Positions 28,201 through 35,950 of a DNA stretch of 64,000 bases are shown here, one piece after another. Below the pieces are notes generated by a model, which was not told the origin of the DNA, did no database searches, and saw only the letters and a list, made by a program, of their open reading frames with translations. The translations under genes and the position numbers were made by a program. Source of the DNA: Arctic95D-9 sp035967665 (GTDB taxonomy: Bacteria; Verrucomicrobiota; Verrucomicrobiia; Verrucomicrobiales; DEV007); the NCBI GenBank assembly GCA_035967665.1, contig JAYWLB010000026.1, positions 77,340 to 141,339 on the forward strand, written 5' to 3'. Position 1 is the first letter of the stretch; every line of letters starts with the position of its first letter.

Positions 28201-28540
28201 CAACGCCCAGAATTTGAACCTTGTTAGCACGCTGACCCTCCTCCCGGTTCAGGGCAGTTCCCTCCACCTGGATCACACCTGCTACGACACCCTCGATCCC
28301 CGTCGATGAAGAAATTCGCGAGGCAAGAGAGTCGGTAAAATAACGCTCGCCTCCCAAAAGAACCGGCCCGACCCCCGCAGTTCGCGCAGCGGCATTCCGG
28401 CGAAGGCTCTCCTTCACCGAATCTCCAACCACCAGCGCTCCGCTCAGAATCGCAGAAGTCAAAGCGACACCGGCCAGAACCGATAGATTTATCCACCGGT
28501 AATGAATCAGGGATCGGATCGCGAGCTTGAACGGATTCAT
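25226..28540 (-). CDS. FtsX/MacB-type ABC transporter permease
   Basis: 1104 residues. An N-terminal helix (about 18-42) is followed by a large MacB-like periplasmic domain, a first FtsX core with three helices (about 510-640), a further pair of helices, a second periplasmic domain and a final FtsX triplet near the C-terminus (about 1000-1090). This ten-helix duplicated layout is seen in large AttF/LolC-like permeases that extract or export lipids, lipoproteins or peptides rather than import small solutes. The ATPase gene lies immediately upstream with a four-base overlap. A secreted protein gene follows with an overlap too. Confidence 0.9.
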   Translation of the reverse strand: MNPFKLAIRSLIHYRWINLSVLAGVALTSAILSGALVVGDSVKESLRRNAAARTAGVGPVLLGGERYFTDSLASRISSSTGIEGVVAGVIQVEGTALNREEGQRANKVQILGVDENFWKLSPAGEAPAGFDDENWVGINEPLKNRVETEVGETLIVRVELPGALSKDAPLSGESEQTTPFTIEVSDVLGPDHFGLYSLRAEQVPPSTIFVKLARLQQFLEQPGRANVILAGETVGAEKLEKAANSLWNLKDLQLTVEEIGPAKEKQLASSRVFFDDVIVSAVGEISEVESPVLTYLTTSISKGEKVTPYSMVAGVGAALNTIVDSDLGGDEIVVSDWLAEDLGLVTGDEVSLTYNVVGAGRVLEEKERSFRVAKVMPIGEQGWSQSWTPAFPGIFDVENLDEWEPGIPIDRDRIRDKDDEFWDEYRATPKAFVSLASAQEMWGNRFGEATAVRFLQENTGKPLEDSLRAHLQLGDLGMIVRDLPAESAEAVAHSFDFGALFASMSFFLIIAALVLAGLVFVFGIEQRASQIGLLLALGFTKKKVRGVFLIEALFLSVFGALSGLLLGYVYTRLALYGMSGVWKDAAAGIKFVYHLKPQTLLIAFFSTVIISIVVVYLASRRVSAIQPGFLIAGGDDVSGEKQSKWRWDWFSLIVGVAGGMGCLFAPKVEGTMAEQGLFFGAGFLFTVSGVAFCSLLIRRFMKPSAVMTSLGALGRQHTVRRRGRSLAVVGLMASGVFMVTAINSFRLNGESGAERRGAGTGGFAYFGESTLPVYEDLNSTEAWEKYGINDVEVDFSALSFRVSDGDDASCLNLNRAQRPRLLGVKTDSIAEINPFTFTKLADPDASKRPWKLLDRTIEVEDGKVPVIPGVIDQNTATYALQVGLGDRVSYETVSGSSFEVEIVGFLDTSVLQGSLTISEANFIRFFPDAGGYEMFLIDGESPEILEPLAAHLTRMFGDRGLEMNPTSQKLNEFNAVQNTYLSIFSTLGGLGIFLGTLGLAVIVSRNVLERKGQLGVMQAMGFTRNDLAGMVLSEHWFLHVSGVLVGFVAAMVAVWPILAKGPGSLPWLLLAGINGAILVGGLVFCGVAARIVLRGNLMEAIREE

Positions 28541-29223
28541 GAGGCAGAAGCTATTTTTCCGTTCTTCAAAGTTCGCGCCTCACCGACTCGACCGGCCACA
28601 TCCATGTCGTGGGTAACAACGATGAGGGAAAGCCCCTCCGTCTCATTCAAATCAACTAACAGATCAACAAGGCGATGAGCATTGTCTTCATCCAGCGCCC
28701 CCGTCGGCTCATCGGCGAGGAGCAATTTTGGCCGGTTGATCAATGAGCGAACCACCGCGACCCGCTGACGCTCTCCTCCGGAAAGTTGCGAGGGAGTGCT
28801 GTCGCATTTATCACCTAGCCCTACCCGCTTGAGCAATTCAAAGGCCCTTTCGGACGCTTCAACAGGGTTGGCCTCCTTTCCCAATGCCAGCGTGGGAACG
28901 AGAACATTTTCCAACGCGGTGCACTGCGGCAAAAGATGATGCATTTGAAAAATGAATCCAATCGTTCGTGCCCGGACAGCCGAGAGAGTCTTTTCATCCA
29001 TTCCTCCCGTCGCCGTTCCGTTCAGAATTACCTCTCCCTCCGAAGGGGTATCGAGTGTACCGAGAATATTCAACAACGTGCTCTTTCCGCACCCTGACGG
29101 ACCGACAATCGCAAACCGATCGCCCGTGTTCACCTTCAAATCGAGACCTTCGAGAATTTTCCTCTCCGGGTTGGAATGATACCACTTGGAAATGTTCTTC
29201 AGTTCGAGAATTGAGTCACTCAT
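28537..29223 (-). CDS. LolD/MacB-type ABC transporter ATPase
   Basis: 228 residues. Walker A GPSGCGKST, signature LSGGERQR, Walker B LLLADEP, D-loop and switch His in VVTHD are intact, so it is predicted active. Length and sequence are typical for ATPases of the MacB/LolD group that pair with FtsX-like permeases. It is translationally coupled to the permease gene downstream and starts 6 bp after the PaaK-like gene. Confidence 0.94.
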   Translation of the reverse strand: MSDSILELKNISKWYHSNPERKILEGLDLKVNTGDRFAIVGPSGCGKSTLLNILGTLDTPSEGEVILNGTATGGMDEKTLSAVRARTIGFIFQMHHLLPQCTALENVLVPTLALGKEANPVEASERAFELLKRVGLGDKCDSTPSQLSGGERQRVAVVRSLINRPKLLLADEPTGALDEDNAHRLVDLLVDLNETEGLSLIVVTHDMDVAGRVGEARTLKNGKIASAS

Positions 29224-29229
29224 AGAAAT

Positions 29230-30507
29230 CTACTGTTTGAGCCAGCGCTTGGATTTAAACTCGTATCGGGGAAGCGACCCCGGTTCAACAAGCCGGACCG
29301 GGATCCTGAGGGTAAAGGCGTCGGCCAGTTCACGTGCGACCCGCTCCGCAAGATCGCCGCTTTTGTTCGCCGCTGACTTTGCTTCAAGGGTCACTTCGAG
29401 CTCGGCCATCGATTGTCGCATCGTCTGCACGACCTGGAATTCGACCACTTCGGGAAAGCCGCGTATGATCTTCTCCACCGCAGTCGGGTAAACATTCACC
29501 CCGCGAATCACAACCATCTCATCGACGCGCCCGAGAATACCACCCTCGAGGCAAAAGGCGGGCTCGCCTCCACCCGGGTCAGGGAGAAATGCCTTCTCGA
29601 CGAGATCCCCCGTTCGGTATCGCAGAAGCGGGCAGGCCTTGCGGGTCAGTGTCGTGATGACCAGTTCACCTTTCTCCCCCGGGGCGACTTCGCGATGTGT
29701 CTCGCGATCTATCACTTCGACATAATAGGCATCCTCGATCACACAGAGACTGAGCGGTTTGTCAGGGTTCTCAAAAGTAACCGGTCCAACTTCCGTCATT
29801 CCGTGATGATCGAAAACCACCGCTCCTTTCCACAATTCTGAAAGCCGCGCCCGCACTTCGGGGATACTTCCCCCCGGCTCGCCGGCTACGATAATCTTTT
29901 TGAGACGATAGGCGGAGATTTCATCGTTCTCGTGTTCGGCAAAGAGTTCCCCGAGGCGCATAGCGTAGGTTGGGGTGCAGCAGAGGACATCCGCCTTGTG
30001 CGCCACCATGGCCTGCAATCGCGCTTTGCTACTGAGGCCACCTCCGGGAATCGAAAGATTTCCCCGTCGCGTCGCCGACTCAAATGCTGTCCAGAACCCC
30101 AGAAACGGACCGAACGAAAAGGCAAAAAAGACCACTTCACTTTTATCCACCTGAGCCGCCTCAAAGACGCGATCCCAGCAGTCCAGCATCGCCGACCAGC
30201 TTTCCGCGGTATCCAGTGAGGGCAATGGCCCGCGCGTCGTCCCGCTGCTTTGACAAAAGCGCGAATAGTCGCTCTGGGGATAGGTCAAATTCGATCCGTA
30301 AGGGGCAAATTCCTCTCGATCCCAGACGAGATCCATTTTCGAGGTAAACGGCATGAGACGCGAAAACTCAGCCAACGATGCAATGTTCGCATCGACCCCC
30401 GCAGCCTGAAGCCGCGGGCGATAAAAATCATTTCCCTTCAAAAGCTCGCCAATGAGCCCTTGAAGTTTTTTAAGCTGTTTCGCTTCAGTTCGGGAACGAT
30501 CTACCAT
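29230..30507 (-). CDS. Phenylacetate-CoA ligase-like AMP-forming enzyme
   Basis: 425 residues, similar in length to PaaK. Core motifs: the phosphate loop QSSGTTRGPLP, HHGMTEVG, YRTGD, GRVDEMVVIRGVNVYP and a C-terminal region with FKSKR where the catalytic Lys is expected. It should activate a carboxylic acid through an acyl-adenylate. The acid is unknown: no other phenylacetate gene is present, so aromatic catabolism is not supported. It is the first gene of the long minus-strand run. Confidence 0.85.
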   Translation of the reverse strand: MVDRSRTEAKQLKKLQGLIGELLKGNDFYRPRLQAAGVDANIASLAEFSRLMPFTSKMDLVWDREEFAPYGSNLTYPQSDYSRFCQSSGTTRGPLPSLDTAESWSAMLDCWDRVFEAAQVDKSEVVFFAFSFGPFLGFWTAFESATRRGNLSIPGGGLSSKARLQAMVAHKADVLCCTPTYAMRLGELFAEHENDEISAYRLKKIIVAGEPGGSIPEVRARLSELWKGAVVFDHHGMTEVGPVTFENPDKPLSLCVIEDAYYVEVIDRETHREVAPGEKGELVITTLTRKACPLLRYRTGDLVEKAFLPDPGGGEPAFCLEGGILGRVDEMVVIRGVNVYPTAVEKIIRGFPEVVEFQVVQTMRQSMAELEVTLEAKSAANKSGDLAERVARELADAFTLRIPVRLVEPGSLPRYEFKSKRWLKQ

Positions 30508-30570
30508 GCTCCCTACGTTAAGCCAGTGTATCGCGTCGATTCAAGCGACGAGAATGGAAAGTCGCGCCAC

Positions 30571-31125
30571 TCAACTTTTAGACTCAGTGGACCTCGCCTC
30601 AACTTTTGCGTGCCCCGCAGGCGCAGGGTCCGGCTTGAACTTCACCACGAGATAGCCACCCAGAGCTGCCATGCAGATGCCGAGGACAAATGGCCAGCGA
30701 ATTCCCGCAAGCCCACCTGCCGGCGGATGCATTACCATCGATACGATCGCATTCACAATCGGAGCTCCGGCAAAGATGATCGACATCACAATCGCAGGCG
30801 CACTCTTATTACCCTGGGCAAATAGCGCTCCGAGAGACATGAGAACGAAAAACGCCCCGATCGCCCCGAGAATCCCCGCAAGGAGAGAGAGCCACATGCC
30901 TTTCCCGGGGAAATTCCAATCGGAACCGCGGGCGATCAAAATCGCAAGCGGAGCCAACACCGCCGTCAGGAAATAGGCAACACCGACAAATAGAAACGCC
31001 TTGTAGCGGCCGTTGACCGGATCCCCCATACCAACCTGGCCCATGTGAAGAAAAATTCCGTAAAGTCCCCAGGTGAGGACCGTTCCAAGAGCGAAGAGGA
31101 GCCAGGCGTAGCTGTTCATGGGCAT
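30571..31125 (-). CDS. Small DMT/EamA-like membrane protein
   Basis: 184 residues with about five hydrophobic helices (near 6-26, 44-66, 78-100, 108-130 and 140-160) and a charged C-terminal tail. The pattern recalls half of a drug/metabolite transporter with an EamA-type repeat, and the Gly-rich helix starts support this. No substrate can be assigned. It is separated from the ligase gene by 63 bp and from the thioesterase gene by 28 bp. Confidence 0.75.
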   Translation of the reverse strand: MPMNSYAWLLFALGTVLTWGLYGIFLHMGQVGMGDPVNGRYKAFLFVGVAYFLTAVLAPLAILIARGSDWNFPGKGMWLSLLAGILGAIGAFFVLMSLGALFAQGNKSAPAIVMSIIFAGAPIVNAIVSMVMHPPAGGLAGIRWPFVLGICMAALGGYLVVKFKPDPAPAGHAKVEARSTESKS

Positions 31126-31153
31126 AATATTCTGGTATTTTAAAAGACGGGAA

Positions 31154-31639
31154 TCAGCGCTTCACCGGCTCAGGGATGAGATCCGCCGGCGCTGCAATCA
31201 TTGTCTCGCGCCATTCGTCCGGAATCGCAACCGCTTTCATTTTCCGCGATTCCGCATCAAAAGAAACGCAAACGACAGTGAAGCGCCCCGTCGCCGCGAT
31301 GACTCTATCCTCTTTCGAATCAGGATTTTTCCAAAAGTTAAAGTAGTAACCCACCGTCTTGTTCCGCATTTCTTCGACGAGCAACTCGATCTCCACTTCC
31401 TCCTCAAAATGGAGCGGAAGCCGGTAATCGGCAGAAGCATGGACCCGCGGCCACCCGACGTTCGGCCCTTCCGTGTCATTTTCACCGTGACGAAACGGGT
31501 GCACCGAAAACCCCATCGAGCGGTAGAAGGCGTGTTCAGCGACCTCCATAAACCGGAAGAAATTCGAAAAGTGCATGATCCCCGCCACATCGGTGTCGGC
31601 AAATTCCACACGACGACGGTAAGTGAATCGATAGGTCAT
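31154..31639 (-). CDS. Hotdog-fold acyl-CoA thioesterase (YbgC/4HBT-like)
   Basis: 161 residues. The N-terminal signature RVEFADTDVAGIMHFSNFF and the following FMEVAEHAF contain the Asp and the Glu used by 4-hydroxybenzoyl-CoA thioesterase relatives, and the protein has the length of a single hotdog domain. It hydrolyses an acyl-CoA of unknown chain in the cytoplasm. Confidence 0.87.
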   Translation of the reverse strand: MTYRFTYRRRVEFADTDVAGIMHFSNFFRFMEVAEHAFYRSMGFSVHPFRHGENDTEGPNVGWPRVHASADYRLPLHFEEEVEIELLVEEMRNKTVGYYFNFWKNPDSKEDRVIAATGRFTVVCVSFDAESRKMKAVAIPDEWRETMIAAPADLIPEPVKR

Positions 31640-31740
31640 GCCCCCATTGTCAGGCGTGAGGCGGATTTTGCAAGAGGTGGAGAAGAGGTGAAGTCCATAG
31701 CAGCCATTTCCCGGAACGAGACGGCCGCTATGACAAAACC

Positions 31741-32820
31741 TTACGAAGTCGCTTCAAGTTCGGCGAGACGATCTTCCATCTCGGAGGCCTGAAGAGTGTC
31801 GACGATTTCTGAAATATCCCCGGTCATGATCTGATCGAGATTATACAGCGTGAGGTTCACGCGGTGATCGGTAAGTCGATTCTGCGGAAAGTTGTAGGTG
31901 CGGATTTTCTCTTCGCGACCGCCTGAACCAATCAGGTTTTTCCGGTGAGCGGAATACTTCTCATGCTCTTCGCGGATTTTCGCTTCGAGAAGTTTGGCTC
32001 TGAGGATCTGAAGTGCTTTCTCCTTGTTCTTACCCTGACTCCGGCCATCCTGACATTTCACCATGATTCCGGTAGGAAGGTGTGTAATCTGCACCGCTGA
32101 GTCAGTTGTATTAACGTGCTGACCTCCGGGCCCACCGGCACGGGTCGCCTGAATATGAAGTTCATCCGGCTTGAGCTCGACGTCGACTTCCTCCGCCTCG
32201 GGTAAAACCGCCACAGTCGCGGTCGAGGTGTGAATTCGCCCCTGAGTTTCCGTATCCGGAACCCGCTGGACCCGGTGAACCCCACTTTCGTATTTGAGGA
32301 AACGGAACACTTCGTCGCCACTCACTTTGAAAACCACTTCCTTGAAACCACCGACTTCAGAAGGGCTCGCCTCGACCGACTCGGTCTTCCACCCCATCGT
32401 TTCGGCATAGCGCTGATACATCCGATACAGATCCCCGGCGAAAAGCGAAGCTTCATCACCACCGGTTCCCCCGCGAATCTCAACAATCGCATCGCGGTCC
32501 TCTGTGGGATCGTGTGGGAGAAGTGCATACTGAACCGCCGCTTCCAGCTCTTCGATACGCTTTTCATTCGCGGGAACTTCCTCGGCAGCCATTTCGGCCA
32601 TCTCAGGATCGTCCGATTTTGCGAGTTCAATATTCTCTTCGAGATCCGCCCTCGTTTTGTGGAGTTCCTCCCAGTCTTCGAGAAGCTTTTTCGTACGGTT
32701 GTACTCCTTCGTCATCTCCCCGGCCACCTTCGGGTCATCGAAAAAACCATCCTGAGCCATGAATCCTTCGATTTCAGGAAGTCGAAGTCGCTTTTTTTCA
32801 ATGAGTGGTTCGTAGTCCAT
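31741..32820 (-). CDS. prfA: Peptide chain release factor 1
   Basis: 359 residues, typical RF1 length. It reads UAA and UAG and releases the finished peptide. The GGQ loop is in GGPGGQHVN, and the codon-recognition site reads PDT, within the PxT class of RF1 rather than the SPF of RF2. The following HTSTATVAVLPE matches RF1. The partner methyltransferase gene prmC, often adjacent, is not here; a thioesterase gene follows. Confidence 0.97.
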   Translation of the reverse strand: MDYEPLIEKKRLRLPEIEGFMAQDGFFDDPKVAGEMTKEYNRTKKLLEDWEELHKTRADLEENIELAKSDDPEMAEMAAEEVPANEKRIEELEAAVQYALLPHDPTEDRDAIVEIRGGTGGDEASLFAGDLYRMYQRYAETMGWKTESVEASPSEVGGFKEVVFKVSGDEVFRFLKYESGVHRVQRVPDTETQGRIHTSTATVAVLPEAEEVDVELKPDELHIQATRAGGPGGQHVNTTDSAVQITHLPTGIMVKCQDGRSQGKNKEKALQILRAKLLEAKIREEHEKYSAHRKNLIGSGGREEKIRTYNFPQNRLTDHRVNLTLYNLDQIMTGDISEIVDTLQASEMEDRLAELEATS

Positions 32821-32889
32821 GATGTGAGAGTCCGGTCGCCGGAGTAGCAGCTGTAGGTTTAGAGAAAAGGTAGTGAGAAGGAAAAAGGT

Positions 32890-32906
32890 CTAAATCAGAG
32901 ATTTAG
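32890..32906. other. Short perfect hairpin
   Basis: CTAAATC (32890-32896) and GATTTAG (32900-32906) pair perfectly around AGA, between prfA and the rpmE terminator. Its role is unknown; it may be part of the prfA leader. Confidence 0.4.
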
Positions 32907-32910
32907 ATAC

Positions 32911-32953
32911 AAAAAAAACGGTGAAGCCCCCTTTTACAGGAACCATCACCGTT
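32911..32953 (-). terminator. Rho-independent terminator after rpmE
   Basis: Read on the minus strand, AACGGTGA and TCACCGTT (plus 32946-32953 and 32917-32924) form an 8-bp stem that runs into eight Ts (plus 32911-32918 are As). A second hairpin (32961-32987, arms ATCCCCGTC and GACGGGGAT) lies just before it, directly behind the rpmE stop. Confidence 0.8.
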
Positions 32954-32994
32954 CGCGATTATCCCCGTCTTTCTATAGGACGGGGATGGGGGAG

Positions 32995-33240
32995 CTAAGC
33001 GCTCAGATCAGAAAGCTTCGGCTTCTTGCGGCGTGCGCCACCTTTTTCGCCGAAACGCTTCTGGAACTTATCAACACGACCTGCGGTATCGACAAAGCGT
33101 TGCTCACCAGTGAAGAACGGGTGGCAGGCAGAGCAAATACCGACGTGCAAATCCTGCACCGTCGAGCGAGTCTGAATGACGTTGCCACAAGTGCACTGAA
33201 TCGTTGCTTCGTTGTATTCTGGATGGATATCCGCTTTCAT
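32995..33240 (-). CDS. rpmE: 50S ribosomal protein L31, zinc-binding type
   Basis: 81 residues. The N-terminal MKADIHPEYN start is characteristic, and four cysteines (C16, C18, C36, C39) form the zinc site of the C+ type of L31. The C-terminus is slightly extended and basic. The gene has its own promoter region upstream and a strong terminator downstream, so it is probably monocistronic. Confidence 0.97.
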   Translation of the reverse strand: MKADIHPEYNEATIQCTCGNVIQTRSTVQDLHVGICSACHPFFTGEQRFVDTAGRVDKFQKRFGEKGGARRKKPKLSDLSA

Positions 33241-33380
33241 GATCGTATCTGGAAAAAGTAAAAGGGGCCGAAATTAGTCGCGATGATCCCTGCAATCAAG
33301 CGGAATTTTACCACCTTTGAGAATCACGGCGAACTCAATATTGCTTGAATAATGCCGCTCATCTCAGACGCTCCCCCCGA

Positions 33381-34019
33381 ATGAATCCTTACGCGTCCGA
33401 TTCCAAAATCAAATCACTCAGCTCATCCGCTGCCTTTTTGATCGCAGCGAACCTGATTCCATTGATTGGAGCCTTCTTTTTCAATTGGGACGTGCTCGAC
33501 ATCGTTCTCGTCTATTGGGGTGAGAATTTCGTCGTCGGCTTCTACGCCATTCTGCGAATCCTCACCGTTAAAGAGGGAGCTGTCGAAACCAGTGGACTCG
33601 CTGCCAAAATTTTCTTCGCCTGCTTCTTTTTCATTCACTACGGAGGTTTCTGCGCGGGCCACGGAGTCTTTGTCCTCAGCTTTTTCGCGCCGGAAGTCGT
33701 CGGAACCCGGGAGGCCATGCTGTTGCTTACCGAAGGGATGAAATGGACCCTGCCGGCGCTGTTCATCAGCCACGGCTATTCCTTTTATCACAATTACCTC
33801 GGCTCGGGGGAGAATGCCCGCACCCGCCTCGGGGACGAGATGTTCGCTCCCTACCCACGCCTCATTGTGCTCCATGTCGCTGTGATCGTCGGTGGATTCG
33901 CGGTTCAAAAAGCAGGGCAACCGTTGTATTTGCTTCTCATCCTGGTACTCGGGAAAACCTACTTTGACTGGAAACTGCACAACAAAGAGCACAAAAAGAG
34001 AGCGCAGCCGGCAAGCTGA
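33381..34019 (+). CDS. DUF6498-like membrane protein, first copy
   Basis: About 212 residues from the ATG at 33381; a TTG at 33345 would add 12 residues. Five to six hydrophobic helices, with the early signature FFNWDVLDIVLVYWGENFVVG and a His-Tyr-Gly motif in the third helix. It closely resembles the next gene along its whole length (both have WDVLDI, ISHGYSF, NYLG.GEN.RT and DWKLH), so they are tandem duplicates. The name DUF6498 is from memory. Function unknown; no charged transport motif stands out. Confidence 0.78.
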   Translation: MNPYASDSKIKSLSSSAAFLIAANLIPLIGAFFFNWDVLDIVLVYWGENFVVGFYAILRILTVKEGAVETSGLAAKIFFACFFFIHYGGFCAGHGVFVLSFFAPEVVGTREAMLLLTEGMKWTLPALFISHGYSFYHNYLGSGENARTRLGDEMFAPYPRLIVLHVAVIVGGFAVQKAGQPLYLLLILVLGKTYFDWKLHNKEHKKRAQPAS

Positions 34020-34064
34020 CTGAGCGTTGACCCCGGGTGCATATAGAATTTCAAGACCTCAAAA

Positions 34065-34790
34065 TTGCTTGAAATTGCCCCTGCAAACAGGACGATTGGC
34101 ACCGTGGAAAACAACCCAGCAACTTCGGAATCTCAGTCGGTGAAGTCGTCAGCGACATTTCTCATTATCGCCAATCTCGTTCCCCTCTTCGGTACGATTT
34201 TCTTCAAATGGGACGTTCTCGATATCATTCTCATTTACTGGGCTGAGAATTTGGTCGTCGGGGGCTTTTCGATCCTGCGCATTCTCAACGTGAAGCAGGC
34301 AAGCCCCGGGGGAAAGATCGTCACTGCGGGCTTTTTCACGATCCACTACGGGATATTCTGCCTCGTCCACGGGGTATTTGTTGTGAGCTTTCTCGGAGAT
34401 TCCATCATCGGAGGCGCCTTCAAAGAAGCCGTATCACGACTCTCAGGAGACCTGAAGTGGGCAGTTTTAGGTCTCATCATCAGCCACGGTTACTCATTCT
34501 TTCGAAACTACCTCGGCCGTGGCGAGAACACCCGGACCTCTGTGCCCCTTGAAATGGCGGCGCCCTACCCCCGCATGCTGGCGCTCCATGTAGCGATTGT
34601 GTTTGGCGGATTCGCGATTCAGGCGCTGGGACAGCCTGTCTTTTTGCTCATCATTCTAGTAGTCGCCAAAACCATCGCCGACTGGAAACTCCATCTCAAG
34701 GCACACGAGAAGGCTGCTGATCCCGCTATTAAGACCAACCGCGACATCCTCGCCGCCGCTTCGAAAGAATGGGCGAATCGCGGCCGGTAA
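34065..34790 (+). CDS. DUF6498-like membrane protein, second copy
   Basis: 241 residues if the TTG at 34065 is used; a GTG at 34104 is an alternative, and no ATG lies before the first helix. It shares the helix pattern and motifs of its upstream paralogue and has a longer C-terminal basic tail. The sequences just upstream of both genes share the stretch ATTGCTTGAA, showing that the duplication included the leader or start region. Gene spacing is 45 bp. The 3' side borders the tandem repeat array. Confidence 0.75.
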   Translation: MLEIAPANRTIGTVENNPATSESQSVKSSATFLIIANLVPLFGTIFFKWDVLDIILIYWAENLVVGGFSILRILNVKQASPGGKIVTAGFFTIHYGIFCLVHGVFVVSFLGDSIIGGAFKEAVSRLSGDLKWAVLGLIISHGYSFFRNYLGRGENTRTSVPLEMAAPYPRMLALHVAIVFGGFAIQALGQPVFLLIILVVAKTIADWKLHLKAHEKAADPAIKTNRDILAAASKEWANRGR

Positions 34791-35386
34791 TACGGTTTGG
34801 CAGCCAGGAAACCGCGTTTCCAGAAGCGTGGTCCAAACTTTCAGCTCACCTCACTCCGGAGGGGATTATGAGTAGGATTAAGAAAAAGAGTGCCCGCTAA
34901 GCCGGGCTGCGCCGCGCCTGATCACCTCCGAAACGGTGCTCCGCCTATTGAATCAGTCCTCCCATTTTGTCAGCTCCGGTAGCCGCGTTTCCAAAAACGT
35001 GGCTCGAAGCCCAACCGCTCTTTGCAAAAGTATCGGTCGCCTTCGGATCTGAACTGCAGAGATTATGAGCAGGATTTAGAAAAAGAAAAAGAATGCCCGC
35101 TAAGCCGGGCTGCGCCGTGCCTGATCACCTCCGAAACGGTGCGCCGCCTATAGAATCAGTCCTCCCATTATGTCAGCTCTGGTAGCCGCGTTTCCAAAAA
35201 CGTGGCACGAAGCCCAACCGCTCTTTGCAAAAGTCTCGATCGCCTTCGGATCTGAACTGCAGAGATTATGAGCAGGATTAAGAAAAAGAAAAAGAATGCC
35301 CGCTAAGCCGGGCTGCGCCGCGCTTGATCCCATTTTTTCGCCGATTGTGTCACAAACGGTGGGTCGACTTGCGAATAGATGGTTGA
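34791..35386. other. 596-bp gene-free region
   Basis: It consists almost entirely of the repeat array plus about 55 bp directly before the sigma gene, which must hold that gene's promoter. No recognisable tRNA or protein gene lies in it. Confidence 0.7.
34800..35330. repeat. Tandem array of about 200-bp non-coding repeats
   Basis: Units begin at the shared GATTATGAG: 34864-35060 (197 bp), 35061-35263 (203 bp) and a third, truncated at about 35330. A divergent tail of an earlier unit lies at 34800-34863. Each full unit contains a purine run (AGGATTAAGAAAAAG), a GC hairpin GCCCG/CGGGC, and a hairpin GCCGCGTTT-CCAA-AAACGTGGC (second arm with one G-T pair). No frame is open across it. The copies are highly similar, so they arose recently or are kept alike. 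Confidence 0.85.
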
Positions 35387-35950
35387 ATGAGTGAGTCCCC
35401 CACCCCGAATCCCGGTGAACTAAGGCAGCGATTTTCTGCGCGGATGCGAGAACACCATCGCGAACTACTCGTCTTCGCGGCAGCCGCATCAGGTTCGCGT
35501 GAGTCGGCCAAAGACATCGTTCAGGAGTCCTTCGTCTCCGCGTGGAAAAGCTTCGAACGATTCGACGAATCACGGGACTTCGGTGCCTGGATGCGGGGAA
35601 TCGTCCGCAACAAAACGAAAGACTGGTTCCGGCGCCAGCAGCGGGATCCCATTTTCGACATCGAACTCCTCGAACGTGAAATCAGCGCCTGGCAGACCGC
35701 AAAAGAATCGGGAAATTCCATTTTTGAAATCGTGACCACCTGCGTCGGCAAACTCCCGTCTAATTACCAAACAGCGGTCGAGGCATTCTATTTTGAAGGC
35801 CGGGAAGGCAACGAAGCGTCCGAATCACTCCAAATATCACCGGCCAATTTACGAAAACGTCTCCAACGGGCCCGCGCGCTTCTCCACGACTGCATTGCCT
35901 CGCAAATCGCACCTCAAACGAAACTCCAAACCGAAAGCTCCCATGTCTAA
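35387..35950 (+). CDS. ECF-type RNA polymerase sigma factor
   Basis: 187 residues with regions 2 and 4 only. Region 2 carries ESAKDIVQESFVSAWKSFERFD and the promoter-melting part FGAWMRGIVRNKTKDWFRR; region 4 ends in a helix-turn-helix with EGREGNEASESLQISPANLR. This is the ECF pattern with a somewhat long linker. Its last 8 bases overlap the start of the VWA gene, so the two are coupled, as sigma and anti-sigma genes usually are. There is no separate anti-sigma gene. Confidence 0.92.
   Translation: MSESPTPNPGELRQRFSARMREHHRELLVFAAAASGSRESAKDIVQESFVSAWKSFERFDESRDFGAWMRGIVRNKTKDWFRRQQRDPIFDIELLEREISAWQTAKESGNSIFEIVTTCVGKLPSNYQTAVEAFYFEGREGNEASESLQISPANLRKRLQRARALLHDCIASQIAPQTKLQTESSHV

Noticed and set aside
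31118..31792. 224-codon plus-strand frame
   Set aside because: It runs opposite the thioesterase and end of prfA, both with clear motifs.
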